Source of the DNA: Paludibacter propionicigenes WB4
Lineage (GTDB): Bacteria; Bacteroidota; Bacteroidia; Bacteroidales; Paludibacteraceae
Assembly: GCF_000183135.1 (NCBI RefSeq)
Contig: NC_014734.1
Location: 2,418,001 to 2,482,000 of the forward strand
Reading direction: 5' to 3'
DNA: 64,000 nucleotides
The notes below the pieces were generated by a model that saw only the letters and a program-made list of their open reading frames with translations, made no database searches and was not told the origin of the DNA. Of the stretch, positions 27,519 to 36,613 are shown in pieces. Numbering within the stretch: the stretch's first letter is position 1; each line of letters starts with the position of its first letter. Position numbers and translations under genes: made by a program.

Positions 27519-29174
27519 TTATTTATTGTCTTTTTCTCGAATTTCTGTTCTGCGGATCTTACCACTGATTGTCTTTGGCAGAGCATCGACAAACTCAATA
27601 ATACGTGGGTACTTATAGGGCGCAGTTACATTTTTTACATGCTCCTGAATTTCTTTTACCAACGCTTCGCCGGCTTTATCCTTGTATTCATTCGATAAAA
27701 TAATGGTAGCTTTCACCACTTGTCCACGTATCTCGTCAGGAACACCAGTGATGGCACATTCAACTACTGCCGGGTGTGTCATCAGGGCGCTTTCAACCTC
27801 GAATGGTCCTATGCGGTATCCGGAACTTTTGATAACATCGTCAGCACGCCCTACGAACCAGAAATATCCATCTTCGTCGCGCCATGCTACATCACCGGTG
27901 TAATACACATTGTGGTGCCATGCTTCGTTGGTAAGCTCAGCGTTGCGGTAATATCCTTTGAAAAGTCCTTCAGGATAGCGCTTGTCAGTACGTATCACAA
28001 TCTGCCCTTGTTCACCCACTTCGGCCGAACGACCTTCGGGAGTAAGTAAGTCTACATCGTAATGTGGGTTAATTAATCCCATAGAACCCGGTTTTGGTTC
28101 TACCCAAGGTGCGGTAAACAGCGATAGTGTGGTTTCGCTTTGTCCGTAACCTTCTTTAAGCTTAATGCCGGTAAGTTTAAGAAATTGTTCGTAAACAGCC
28201 GGATTCAACGCTTCACCGGCAATAGTGCAATACTCCAGGGATGATAGATCATAGTGGGTAAGATCTTCGCGAATGAGGAAGCGGAAAATAGTTGGAGGTG
28301 CACAAAGCGAAGTGATTTTATATTTCTGAATCATCTCTAACATAGCTGACGGGGTAAATTTCTCATGATCGTATACAAATACACATGCACCCACTATCCA
28401 CTGTCCGTAAAGCTTACCCCAAACGGCTTTAAGCCAGCCGGTATCGGCAATGGTAAGGTGAAGGCTGTCTTCACGTAAATTATGCCAATATTTGGCAGTG
28501 ATAATATGTGCCAACGGATATACGCAATCCAGCAAAACCATTTTGGCATTGCCGGTAGTTCCTGATGTAAAACTGATAATAAGCGGATCGTCGTTTTTAT
28601 TTACGTTTTTGATTGGAGTAAAAGGTTCGGCATTATCAATTCCCTCGTGGAAATCGAGCCAACCTTCAGGAATAATATGCCCAACCGAGATCAACATTTC
28701 CACACTGGGCGATTCAGGCATTGCATCGTTGATGTGTGTGATGATAGGTTCTTCGCCAACGGCTATAATAGCTTTAATATCGGCTGCATTGTTGCGGTAA
28801 ACCAAATCCTTTTTGGTGAGCAGGTGTGTGGCGGGGATAATGATGGCACCAATTTTATGCAAAGCCACAATGGTAAACCAGAATTCGTAACGGCGTTTAA
28901 GGATAGCCATTACAATATCACCTTTTTTTATTCCCAGACTTTGAAAATACGAAGCCGTTTGGTCGGTGTATTTTTTCATTTCGCCAAATGTAAATTCGCG
29001 GCATTCTCCCTGATCGTTGGTCCAAAGCAATGCGCGTTTATCGGGCTCTTTAGCTGCCCAGGCATCGACTATATCGTAGGCAAAATTGAAATTTTCGGGA
29101 ACTATTAGTTTGTAATTTGCTTTGAAATCTTCAAAGTCTTTGAATTCGGTTTGTTGAAGAAATTTTTCTAACAT
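27519..29174 (-). CDS. AMP-binding acyl-CoA synthetase (medium-chain/ACSM-like)
   Basis: 551 residues from the ATG at 29174; a TTG two codons earlier is possible but less likely. ANL-superfamily motifs are complete: P-loop-like SFTSGTTGNAKMVLL (A3), GYGQSET (A5), YYTGDVAWRDEDGYFWFVGRADDVIKSSGYRIGPFEVE (A7-A8, here spanning about 430-465) and the catalytic C-terminal lysine in LPKTISGKIRR (A10). It activates a carboxylic acid with ATP and loads CoA; the FGEMKKYTDQTASYFQSLG start and overall form resemble acetyl/medium-chain synthetases of Bacteroidota. A cupin-type regulator gene lies 141 bp upstream in the same direction, a pairing often seen for this family, suggesting local control by substrate or product. 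Confidence 0.9.
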   Translation of the reverse strand: MLEKFLQQTEFKDFEDFKANYKLIVPENFNFAYDIVDAWAAKEPDKRALLWTNDQGECREFTFGEMKKYTDQTASYFQSLGIKKGDIVMAILKRRYEFWFTIVALHKIGAIIIPATHLLTKKDLVYRNNAADIKAIIAVGEEPIITHINDAMPESPSVEMLISVGHIIPEGWLDFHEGIDNAEPFTPIKNVNKNDDPLIISFTSGTTGNAKMVLLDCVYPLAHIITAKYWHNLREDSLHLTIADTGWLKAVWGKLYGQWIVGACVFVYDHEKFTPSAMLEMIQKYKITSLCAPPTIFRFLIREDLTHYDLSSLEYCTIAGEALNPAVYEQFLKLTGIKLKEGYGQSETTLSLFTAPWVEPKPGSMGLINPHYDVDLLTPEGRSAEVGEQGQIVIRTDKRYPEGLFKGYYRNAELTNEAWHHNVYYTGDVAWRDEDGYFWFVGRADDVIKSSGYRIGPFEVESALMTHPAVVECAITGVPDEIRGQVVKATIILSNEYKDKAGEALVKEIQEHVKNVTAPYKYPRIIEFVDALPKTISGKIRRTEIREKDNK

Positions 29175-29315
29175 AAGCAATTCTTTAGAGCATTTATTTG
29201 AGGTTACAAAGGAATATCAAAAGTTTAAAGAGAGCAAGGAACTGGGATAAAACCGATACATTTGGGATAAAATCTCAAATACAGGGATAAAATTTGCCTA
29301 GATTTTAAGTACGGA

Positions 29316-29864
29316 TCAAATAATCACAGCCAGAAATCTCACTTTTTTTCCGTTCAGCGCTTTCATCCCATGTGGTTTGGTGGCATCAAAATATACGCTG
29401 TCGCCTTCGTACAAGGTAATGTCGTTACCAGCAATCTGCATTTGCATGGTTCCTTCGAGCAATAAATTGAATTCTTGTCCTGAGTGAGAATTTAAATGGA
29501 TAGGTTTATCGTTGGGCTCTACTGTTACTTCGAATGGTTCTGCTACGGCTTTACGAAATCCATGAGCCAATGACTGGTATTTATAAGCTTTTGAACGCTC
29601 AATGGTAGTACCCGTGCCCTTGCGTGTAACAGAGAAAGCCACCGAGTGAGGATCATTACCCGAAATTAAAGCGGTAGTTTCAACGTTGAATGCCTCGGCT
29701 ATTTCGCAGATAAAGCTCATCGGGATATCGAAGTTTCCGGATTCGTATTTTTCGTAATCACTCTCACTAATACCGCATTTGGCTGCTACTTCAGCAGTAG
29801 TCAGCTCCAGGGCGTCGCGTAAGCCATGTAGGCGTTCGGCTATTTGTTTGATTTGTGTGTTCAT
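29316..29864 (-). CDS. XRE-family transcriptional regulator with C-terminal cupin sensor
   Basis: 182 residues. Residues about 8-65 form a lambda-repressor-type helix-turn-helix (LTTAEVAAKCGISESDYEKY, IPMSFICEIAEAFNVE). Residues about 110-180 form a cupin barrel (PIHLNSHSGQEFNLLLEGTM, LYEGDSVYFDATKPHGMKAL). Such one-component regulators sense a small ligand in the cupin and control a neighbouring operon. Because the acyl-CoA synthetase gene directly follows, it is the likely target; an effector such as an acid or acyl-CoA is inference. The cupin His motif is partly degenerate, so metal binding is uncertain. Confidence 0.9.
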   Translation of the reverse strand: MNTQIKQIAERLHGLRDALELTTAEVAAKCGISESDYEKYESGNFDIPMSFICEIAEAFNVETTALISGNDPHSVAFSVTRKGTGTTIERSKAYKYQSLAHGFRKAVAEPFEVTVEPNDKPIHLNSHSGQEFNLLLEGTMQMQIAGNDITLYEGDSVYFDATKPHGMKALNGKKVRFLAVII

Positions 29865-29959
29865 AATATTTTGATTATTGTTTGTTGAACTTCTATGTTA
29901 TAAAAAATACAGCTCAAAGCTTGTATCATTTAATTTATACGTACGGCTAAGCCAGCTGC

Positions 29960-30760
29960 TTATTTCAGGTGTGACGCCTTCAAACCTTTAATTACCGCAT
30001 TGCTGAATCCGTTGGCTTCCATCTCGTTCAGTCCTTTGATAGTAATACCGCCCGGAGTGGTAACTTTGTCAATCTCTACTTCTGGATGTGAGTTGTTGGC
30101 TTCCAGTAGTTCAATTGCTCCCCGTAGCGTTTGTATAACCACCTCTTTGGCCACATGTGGATAAATGCCCATTTCTACTCCACCTTCGGTGGCGGCACGG
30201 ATGTAACGAAAAGCGTAAGCTATCCCGCAAGATGATAGCGACATAAAAGCATTCAACTGTGATTCAGGCACCAAAAACGCTTTGCCTAATTCGGCAAACA
30301 AAGATACAATCAAGTCTTCTTGTTCTTTTCCGGCATTAAACGATGATATGGTGGAAACGCTTTGCATCACATCGATGGCAGTGTTGGGGATAACCCTGAA
30401 CAGGGTAGCATCGGTACTGAAGAGACCGGTTAATTGAGCAAAATCAACTCCTGCTGCAATAGAGACAATAATTTGCTTTTTGTAATCGAGCAGGTTTTCA
30501 ATTTCTTCTGAAATAATTTCAACCAGCCAGGGTTTTACGGCCAGCACTATAATATCAGCATTTCGTATGATATCACGATTGGAGGTACTGACAGTTATTT
30601 CGGGAGCAAAAGCCTTTATTGCATCAAGATTGGCTTGCGATACATCGCTGACTCTGATATTTTTTGATTGAATTAATTGCCCTTTCGACAATCCGCGGGC
30701 TATGGCGCCACCCATATTTCCTGCTCCGACAATGGCAATTTGAATGCTTGTAGTTTCCAT
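29960..30760 (-). CDS. proC: Pyrroline-5-carboxylate reductase
   Basis: 266 residues, normal family length. The N-terminal Rossmann fold shows IAIVGAGNMGGAIARGLSKG; then IVLAVKPWLVEIISEEI, IVSIAAGV and FRVIPNTA, and the C-terminal dimerisation domain has the ProC signature region SSCGIAYAFRYIRAATEGGVEMG and VTTPGGITIKGLNEMEANG. It reduces 1-pyrroline-5-carboxylate to proline with NAD(P)H in the cytoplasm, the last step of proline synthesis. A TATCTTTG box at 30798-30805 gives it its own promoter; the regulator gene follows after a 95-bp gap. Confidence 0.95.
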   Translation of the reverse strand: METTSIQIAIVGAGNMGGAIARGLSKGQLIQSKNIRVSDVSQANLDAIKAFAPEITVSTSNRDIIRNADIIVLAVKPWLVEIISEEIENLLDYKKQIIVSIAAGVDFAQLTGLFSTDATLFRVIPNTAIDVMQSVSTISSFNAGKEQEDLIVSLFAELGKAFLVPESQLNAFMSLSSCGIAYAFRYIRAATEGGVEMGIYPHVAKEVVIQTLRGAIELLEANNSHPEVEIDKVTTPGGITIKGLNEMEANGFSNAVIKGLKASHLK

Positions 30761-30797
30761 ATAATATAGTTTTAAAACAATGTCTGATTAAGTTTTA

Positions 30798-30805
30798 CAA
30801 AGATA
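30798..30805 (-). promoter_or_regulatory. Candidate -7 box (TATCTTTG) for proC
   Basis: Minus-strand TATCTTTG 37 bases before the proC ATG; no clear TTTG at the -33 distance. Confidence 0.5.
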
Positions 30806-30898
30806 GAATAAGAAATTAATAACCTGATAACCGGCAATTAATAATTCGAAGAGAAAAGAGCCTTATTAACCTTTTTGCAACTATAAGCCAATGAGACA

Positions 30899-33358
30899 TT
30901 AGAAACTTACATTCAATCCACATCGTATTCCCCAGTGGAATACTCCGCTTTTATCAGTATCGGTAAGCCGCCAAACAGACTGAACAGAGAGCAGATGGAA
31001 AATATTAGTAAACCCGACTCCAACTTCCATATACGGTTTTTTGATAGGTTGCATGAAAACAGGATAATCGAGCACAGCTCTGTGCGAATCGCTCAACGAT
31101 CCATAAGCCAGTTTAAACGATAACAGTTCTCTAAGATTTAAATGTTTAATTAGAGGTATCTGATTCATCAATAACCCATTAAACGCAAATTCGGTTTGCA
31201 GATTCACATATTTATCAGCAGCATATTCCATGTATCTCATCATGTTGTACTGATACATGCTGTATCCTCCGGAGCCGGTTTGCACAGGAATGTTCATTCT
31301 GAATATCCCGTATCCTCCGGCTTCACTTCCCATGGGTATTTCAAGCAACGGATAGGGAACTTTTCCGACAATGTATCCTGCTTCCGCCACATAGTATATT
31401 TCTCCATAATCGAAATGAATGTACTGCTTAACAGCGGACATTAACTTACCATATCCGCCGGTTTTATCTCCTACGGAGTATTGACCACCTTCGAACGTTA
31501 AAGAGAGCACCGGTTTATTGTTCTGAATATAGATCCGCTGTAAATGGTTTTCGTAGGTTCTTTCTCCAAACGAAAAACGGGTATTGAATGTTGCAGATCG
31601 TTGCTGAAGCGACGGTATGTCTACGCCATTGGTCTGCATTGGTAATTTTGAATTGGCGTAAAGCTTATTGGCCCGAAGGTACAGTGCCGATTCAATATCA
31701 GAGTTCCAATCATTGAAGAAAGACAGATTCAACTCTTTTCGCGGGTTCAGTTTATCGCCAGACCAAAGCATCAGAAGTGTAGTCGATATATCTTCGTCAC
31801 CTGTTACGAGTGGATTCTCGTGATAAAGAAAGTTATTATAATTGTAATCTATGCGTCGGTAGTCATCGGTATAGCTAAGGTTAATGACACGTTTTTTCTT
31901 ACCGGGAAGTTTATATCCGGCCATTGCAGAGTATTTAAACGTATTGTTTTTAGTTCCATAGCCCAAATATCCACCAATTGCAACATTAGGCCACAATTTT
32001 TCATTTGTTTTCAAAGGCAGGGTTAGACGTGTTCCCTCTATATTGGTTAGTCGGGCCAGTTGTAAGATGTTGCCCAAATCTACCTTTCCCATAGGAATAT
32101 TTCCGGTCAGAGCCACATTGGCAATTAATTTAGCCGTTCGGAGTAAAGGGGTATTATTTAAGTCGTCCAACTTACTATTGAGCGTTATTTGGTCATAATC
32201 ACTTTTAGCGAAGTTTTGAGCATGAAATAGCTCTGTATTACTGATGCTGTATTTCGAAGTGCGTTTAATAAACACTTCAGGACGCGGATGCGCATCATCG
32301 GCAAGCAACTCATAATTCATATTTAATGCCATATCCTCGGTATCACACGACCAGCGATGGTTCGGTTGGGCAATGTATTTGGCAGATATGCGCAGGTTAT
32401 GAATGAAATTGATATTGGCTTTGTTGGGTAATTCTGCATCAATTTCCGTTAACGCATAGGTTAGTGAATCAATCCTGAATCTACCATTGAAAGCAAGATT
32501 TTTGGGGTTTCTGCTTTTGAAATGAATTTCATATTGTTTGCCGGTAGGAGTATTCAGGCTGTCAACAAGGTAATAATTATAATACGAATTGCCTATGCCG
32601 GCCAAAGGGCTTATGATGCTTTTCCCGAAAATAGTTACCGTGTTTTCGTAGAAATTGAGCTCGGTTGACATTTGCCCCACCAGTTTTTCAAGTAGCATCT
32701 TGCCGCTTTCGGGCGAAGAGAAAATATTTTGCGAAACTTGTTTTTTTCCCGATACTGTTAGCTCGTACTTACTCTCGGCCATGTACAACGGTATTACCAG
32801 CGACGAATCGTTTTTGGAAAGGTTCCCCGTTTTTAGTTGTTCAAAAATACGTTTACTGATGGATCCCTGATTGATTTTGCTCAATAAAACCAGGTTTTGT
32901 TCGGTACTCCGGGCACTGTATCCTTCCAGCTGACTTATGTCGTTTATCCTTCGCATTAACCTGACCCGCCTCATTAAATCGTTGGCAGGATTGACACCCG
33001 GAATAATTAAAGCTTCCTGAAGCAGGGTGTTTTCCTCCATCATCTCTATTTGTACGCCAACACTTTGTCCGGGTCGCACTTTAATTTCCTGAGTTTTATA
33101 ACCAACGCAGGAAAAAATAAGTTTGGATTCACGACCCGTGTAGCGAATCAGGAAAAATCCCTCATCGTTGGTTTGCACATACTTGGTTGAGTTCCTGAAG
33201 CGGATATTTACATTACTTATCGGATTCTTATCGGAAATATTTAGTACCTGACCTGCAACTACCGTTTCTTGTGCATGGGTAAATGTTGTTACTAATAATC
33301 CTATTATCAGCAACAACCAGAACATATTTATTTTCAGAGGCAGTTTGTTATTTTCCAA
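30899..33358 (-). CDS. DUF5686-type outer-membrane protein with carboxypeptidase-regulatory-like domain
   Basis: 819 residues. Signal peptide, then a carboxypeptidase-regulatory-like domain at about 30-115 (VVAGQVLNISDKNPISNVNI, IFSCVGYKTQEIKV), then a large region of alternating beta strands that matches the DUF5686 family and ends as an outer-membrane barrel (WGIRCGLNVSF with terminal Phe). It carries no TonB plug. Function is unknown; family members are common in Bacteroidota envelopes. It follows xerD in the same direction by 25 bp, so the two are probably co-transcribed, although no functional link is known. Confidence 0.85.
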   Translation of the reverse strand: MENNKLPLKINMFWLLLIIGLLVTTFTHAQETVVAGQVLNISDKNPISNVNIRFRNSTKYVQTNDEGFFLIRYTGRESKLIFSCVGYKTQEIKVRPGQSVGVQIEMMEENTLLQEALIIPGVNPANDLMRRVRLMRRINDISQLEGYSARSTEQNLVLLSKINQGSISKRIFEQLKTGNLSKNDSSLVIPLYMAESKYELTVSGKKQVSQNIFSSPESGKMLLEKLVGQMSTELNFYENTVTIFGKSIISPLAGIGNSYYNYYLVDSLNTPTGKQYEIHFKSRNPKNLAFNGRFRIDSLTYALTEIDAELPNKANINFIHNLRISAKYIAQPNHRWSCDTEDMALNMNYELLADDAHPRPEVFIKRTSKYSISNTELFHAQNFAKSDYDQITLNSKLDDLNNTPLLRTAKLIANVALTGNIPMGKVDLGNILQLARLTNIEGTRLTLPLKTNEKLWPNVAIGGYLGYGTKNNTFKYSAMAGYKLPGKKKRVINLSYTDDYRRIDYNYNNFLYHENPLVTGDEDISTTLLMLWSGDKLNPRKELNLSFFNDWNSDIESALYLRANKLYANSKLPMQTNGVDIPSLQQRSATFNTRFSFGERTYENHLQRIYIQNNKPVLSLTFEGGQYSVGDKTGGYGKLMSAVKQYIHFDYGEIYYVAEAGYIVGKVPYPLLEIPMGSEAGGYGIFRMNIPVQTGSGGYSMYQYNMMRYMEYAADKYVNLQTEFAFNGLLMNQIPLIKHLNLRELLSFKLAYGSLSDSHRAVLDYPVFMQPIKKPYMEVGVGFTNIFHLLSVQSVWRLTDTDKSGVFHWGIRCGLNVSF

Positions 33359-33383
33359 ATTCCTTTATTTTTTCAAATCAAAT

Positions 33384-34292
33384 TTATTCTCTGCTCTTGT
33401 TTGAATCGCGGTAAAACGGGTGGCATTCCAATACAGTTTGTCGCAGAAAATGGACATCAATGTGTGTATAAATTTCTGTTGTAGTAATTGATTCATGACC
33501 CAACAGCTGTTGAATGGCACGCAGGTTGGCTCCATTTTCCAACAGGTGCGTTGCAAATGAATGTCTGAAAGTATGCGGACTCACATTTTTCCGAATGCCG
33601 GCCAGTAAGGCTAATTCCTTCACTATTTTGAAAATCATATCACGCGTCAGTTTCGAGCCTCGCCGGTTCAAAAACAAACAATCTTCGTTTCCCTTTTTTA
33701 TATCCAATAAGTTTCTGTCTGTTTTCCAAAGCTCAATCTGCTTCATGGCTTGCGGCGACATAGGAACGAGCCGTTGCTTACTTCCTTTACCTTCTACCAG
33801 CATATAACCTTCGTCCATATACATCTTTGACAGTTGAAGTCCGATTAATTCCGAAACCCGCAAACCCGATCCGTATAACACCTCAATAATCGCCTTATTG
33901 CGTTGTCCTTCGGGTTTCGACAGGTCTATAGCCGATACAATGTCGTCAATCTCATTCAGAGATAATACTTCGGGCAGGCGCAATCCCGTTTTTGGGCTTT
34001 CGAGCAGTTCTGTAGGGTCATTATCAATCACATCTTTATAAATCAGGAAATGATAAAATGACTTTATACTCGATAAAATGCGTGCCTGTGAACGGGGATG
34101 AATTCCCAGACTACTTATCTCAATGATAAAATCTCGTAGAATTTCAGTTGTAGCCTCTTCCGGCTTAACATGAGCCTCCGACAGGTAGACCGTCAGTTTT
34201 TGCAAGTCCCTTTCGTAAGCATCTATCGTGTTTGCTGATAGCGCCTTCTCTAGTTTCAAATATAAATGATATTCGTCCGGGATAGGAAGCAT
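33384..34292 (-). CDS. xerD: Tyrosine recombinase, XerD-type chromosome dimer resolvase
   Basis: 302 residues, standard XerC/D length with an N-terminal SAM-like core-binding domain (about 5-88) and catalytic domain. All catalytic residues are present: Arg145 in GSGLRVSEL, Lys169 in EGKGSKQR, His240 and Arg243 in SPHTFRHSFATHLL, His266 in LLGHESITTTEIYTH and Tyr275 as nucleophile. It acts with a partner recombinase at the dif site under FtsK control. The position among housekeeping genes with its own promoter argues for the chromosomal enzyme rather than an element integrase; XerC versus XerD cannot be told with certainty. Confidence 0.88.
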   Translation of the reverse strand: MLPIPDEYHLYLKLEKALSANTIDAYERDLQKLTVYLSEAHVKPEEATTEILRDFIIEISSLGIHPRSQARILSSIKSFYHFLIYKDVIDNDPTELLESPKTGLRLPEVLSLNEIDDIVSAIDLSKPEGQRNKAIIEVLYGSGLRVSELIGLQLSKMYMDEGYMLVEGKGSKQRLVPMSPQAMKQIELWKTDRNLLDIKKGNEDCLFLNRRGSKLTRDMIFKIVKELALLAGIRKNVSPHTFRHSFATHLLENGANLRAIQQLLGHESITTTEIYTHIDVHFLRQTVLECHPFYRDSNKSRE

Positions 34293-34336
34293 TGCTCTGG
34301 TAGTTGTCGGTGGTTAACAATTATTTCAAAACGACT

Positions 34337-34344
34337 TGCAAAGA
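34337..34344 (-). promoter_or_regulatory. Candidate -7 box (TATCTTTG) for xerD
   Basis: Minus-strand TATCTTTGC 45 bases before the xerD ATG, with TTTAG about 19 bases further upstream as a possible -33 element. Confidence 0.55.
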
Positions 34345-34434
34345 TATAAAAGAAAGTTGAACAACTAAATTGTTGACTTCATATTGTTTACAAATGATGC
34401 AACAAATTCTCGTTCCGGATTTGAATAAATATTC

Positions 34435-34442
34435 TATCTTTG
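34435..34442 (+). promoter_or_regulatory. Candidate -7 box (TATCTTTG) for the S1/P1 nuclease gene
   Basis: Plus-strand TATCTTTG 40 bases before the ATG at 34483. Together with the xerD box it makes a divergent promoter pair about 90 bases apart. Confidence 0.55.
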
Positions 34443-34482
34443 TTGTCATATAATAAACTCACAAGGTATTTAAAAAAATTGT

Positions 34483-35259
34483 ATGAAAATAAACAAACAC
34501 ATCCTCACCCTTTGTCTTTTAGGGTTAGTATTTTCTGCTTCGGCCTACGATGCTGTAGGACATAGAATTATAGCTGAAATTGCGTATCAAAACCTCACCG
34601 CCGAAGCCCGTACGCAGGTAGATAAAGTGCTTGGCAAACGCGGCATTGTTTACGAAGCAACCTGGGCTGACGAGGTACGCAGCGACGATAAATATGCTTA
34701 TAGTTACCAGTGGCATTATCAGGATTTGGACGATAATATGACCTCGGCAGATATAAAAACTCTGCTTGATCACCCCAAGGCCGAAGGCGAACATCTGTTC
34801 TTTGTGTTGGATTCGCTTACTTCACGGCTGAAAAAAGATAAGAATGATGCCGAAGCGCTGAAATTTATCGTGCATCTGGTTGGCGACCTGCATCAACCAA
34901 TGCATTTAGGGCGAAAAGACGATAAAGGTGGCAATAAAGTGGATTTCAATTGGTTCGGAAAGAAGACAAACGTTCATTCGGTGTGGGATGGTTCGCTCAT
35001 CGAAAGCCAGAAAATGTCGTATACCGAATACAGCCAATACCTGATGGATAAATTCGGACCCAGAAAAGAGGAATTCAAAAAGCACAATCTTCTACAGTCC
35101 ATTATCGCATCGTATACTGTTCGGAATAAAATCTATGCCTACAACACTTCGGATACCAGCAACTATCATTACATCTATTATTTTTCGGACAGTGTAGATG
35201 AAATGCTCTATCGTGGAGGCATACAGCTGGCCAATATCCTCAATAAACTTTACAAGTAA
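34483..35259 (+). CDS. S1/P1-family zinc nuclease, exported
   Basis: 258 residues with signal peptide (ILTLCLLGLVFSASA). The family's zinc ligands can be followed in order: GHRIIAEIA, TWADEVRS, WHYQDLDD, HLVGDLHQPMHLG, NVHSVWDGS. S1/P1 nucleases cut single-stranded DNA and RNA and can remove 3' phosphates; in the periplasm this would help nucleic-acid scavenging. In fungal P1 the mature protein begins with Trp1, which binds zinc through its main chain; here the equivalent residue appears to be Tyr (SAYDAVGHR). Followed by a strong bidirectional terminator. Confidence 0.9.
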   Translation: MKINKHILTLCLLGLVFSASAYDAVGHRIIAEIAYQNLTAEARTQVDKVLGKRGIVYEATWADEVRSDDKYAYSYQWHYQDLDDNMTSADIKTLLDHPKAEGEHLFFVLDSLTSRLKKDKNDAEALKFIVHLVGDLHQPMHLGRKDDKGGNKVDFNWFGKKTNVHSVWDGSLIESQKMSYTEYSQYLMDKFGPRKEEFKKHNLLQSIIASYTVRNKIYAYNTSDTSNYHYIYYFSDSVDEMLYRGGIQLANILNKLYK

Positions 35260-35285
35260 ATCCGTTTATTGTATCTTGAAATTAT

Positions 35286-35323
35286 AAAAAGCGCATGTCC
35301 TGTTTTTAAGACATGCGCTTTTT
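35286..35323 (+). terminator. Bidirectional terminator between S1/P1 nuclease and methyltransferase genes
   Basis: AAAAAGCGCATGTC (35286-35299) pairs perfectly with GACATGCGCTTTTT (35310-35323). A and T runs on both sides fit its place between converging genes. Confidence 0.9.
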
Positions 35324-35376
35324 GTATTATTCAATAAAGAATGATGGAATATTTATAGCTATCAACTTTTCTAAAA

Positions 35377-36450
35377 CTATCTTCTTTTGGTAATCACTAT
35401 CGCTGCATATTCACCAAAAGTACTCATAAACCTACTGTGTTTATCTTCAATCTCACCTAATTTATTTAATATCCATTTGCCTCCAAGACCCTTGTGAATA
35501 TAAGTATCCATGAAAAACTTATTGGTACTTCTCCAGCAGTGAAATTCAATATCCTTACTGAATGGAAATGATGTTCGAAACCATCGGGGAGTATGAGCAA
35601 AAAAATATAGTTTTGGTTTAGAATTTATTATGCGTACATATAATTTACCTGCATAATGCCTTGTCACCCGGTAAATCTGAACAAAGTTCAACGTAAGATT
35701 CATCATCCAACTATTATAAAACCAGCAATAGATGATAACTATTTTAGAGTCAATCTTCGCCACTCTGTACATTTCATTTACAGCTGTTGATTGTTCCTTT
35801 CTGGGAATATGATACAAAGTGTGCTGACATAATACCACATCACATACATTATCATTCACTGGAATATTCGTTATGTCGCCACAAATATAAATACCTTTCT
35901 GACCCACATTCTCTAGGTTTGCCTTTGCTTCCATTAATGCTTTGATGGATATATCTACGCAGATTCGGTATTCATAACCCTCCGAAAGTGCAATATATTC
36001 AGGAAAACCAATAGGACCGGAAGCAATATCCAGCAAATATTTGCCTGTCGGAGGATAGTGTCTCGATGCTTTGGTAAACGATTTCCTCATGTATTCGGAA
36101 GATACTTCTCTATAATCAACCCAATTAGCACTATCGGCATAAACTTTAAATGAATCTTTTACCTGATAATTTACGTTGTTGTAGTAATCAAGAACCCGTT
36201 TTTTATCAAACGAGAGTGAGTGGCGGTTGTCAATCTCATTCCCAATATAAATAGCATAATGTTCGTATAGAATAATGATGTCCTTAAATATAGGATAAAA
36301 GAATTGTTTCGAATTATCAATTAAACCATGCTTTAGTTCTCCAAAACTATCAAGTTCTGTAGGGATGGAATATTTCCCAAATTCAGTTTTGCTTATTATC
36401 TCCAGTTTGTTTTTTGTGATTGGACAGCACAAGTTTTCTATAAATTCCAT
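35377..36450 (-). CDS. Class I SAM-dependent methyltransferase with Trm112-like N-terminus
   Basis: 357 residues. The first 60 residues (ENLCCPITKNKLEII ... HGLIDNSKQFFYPIFKDI) look like a Trm112-type module. The SAM domain follows with motif I KYLLDIASGPIGFPEYIAL, motif II CVDISIKALMEAKANL, GDITNIPVNDNVCDVVLCQHTLYHI and YRVAKIDSKIVIIYCW. The last 100 residues are rich in aromatics and unassigned. This architecture occurs in methyltransferases of surface glycans or secondary compounds; the substrate is unknown. It has its own -7 box and stands alone, more AT-rich than its neighbours. Confidence 0.8.
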   Translation of the reverse strand: MEFIENLCCPITKNKLEIISKTEFGKYSIPTELDSFGELKHGLIDNSKQFFYPIFKDIIILYEHYAIYIGNEIDNRHSLSFDKKRVLDYYNNVNYQVKDSFKVYADSANWVDYREVSSEYMRKSFTKASRHYPPTGKYLLDIASGPIGFPEYIALSEGYEYRICVDISIKALMEAKANLENVGQKGIYICGDITNIPVNDNVCDVVLCQHTLYHIPRKEQSTAVNEMYRVAKIDSKIVIIYCWFYNSWMMNLTLNFVQIYRVTRHYAGKLYVRIINSKPKLYFFAHTPRWFRTSFPFSKDIEFHCWRSTNKFFMDTYIHKGLGGKWILNKLGEIEDKHSRFMSTFGEYAAIVITKRR

Positions 36451-36486
36451 GAGCTTAATATTTGTTTGAACCTATACTTTTTACTG

Positions 36487-36494
36487 CAAATATA
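36487..36494 (-). promoter_or_regulatory. Candidate -7 box (TATATTTG) for the methyltransferase gene
   Basis: Minus-strand TATATTTGC 36 bases before the ATG at 36450. Confidence 0.5.
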
Positions 36495-36529
36495 AGAATT
36501 AGTTAACAAGTCAGCAAATAAGAAACAAT

Positions 36530-36562
36530 AAGCGGATGCCAAAGGACTTTTGACACCCGCTT
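36530..36562 (-). terminator. Hairpin terminator after the flavin oxidoreductase gene
   Basis: AAGCGG (36530-36535) pairs with CCGCTT (36557-36562), and the stem continues inward with two A/C mismatches through TG/CA and CAAAG/CTTTTG. It lies just after the stop at 36614 in the direction of transcription. Confidence 0.6.
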
Positions 36563-36613
36563 CTTCTGTACATTGGAAAGAATAACTCTATTTTGAAAGA
36601 ATTTAAGATCGCC

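Noticed and set aside
33384-34292. Integrase of a mobile element
   Set aside because: Length, domain order, own promoter and housekeeping neighbours fit a chromosomal Xer recombinase; no attachment-site repeats were seen nearby.
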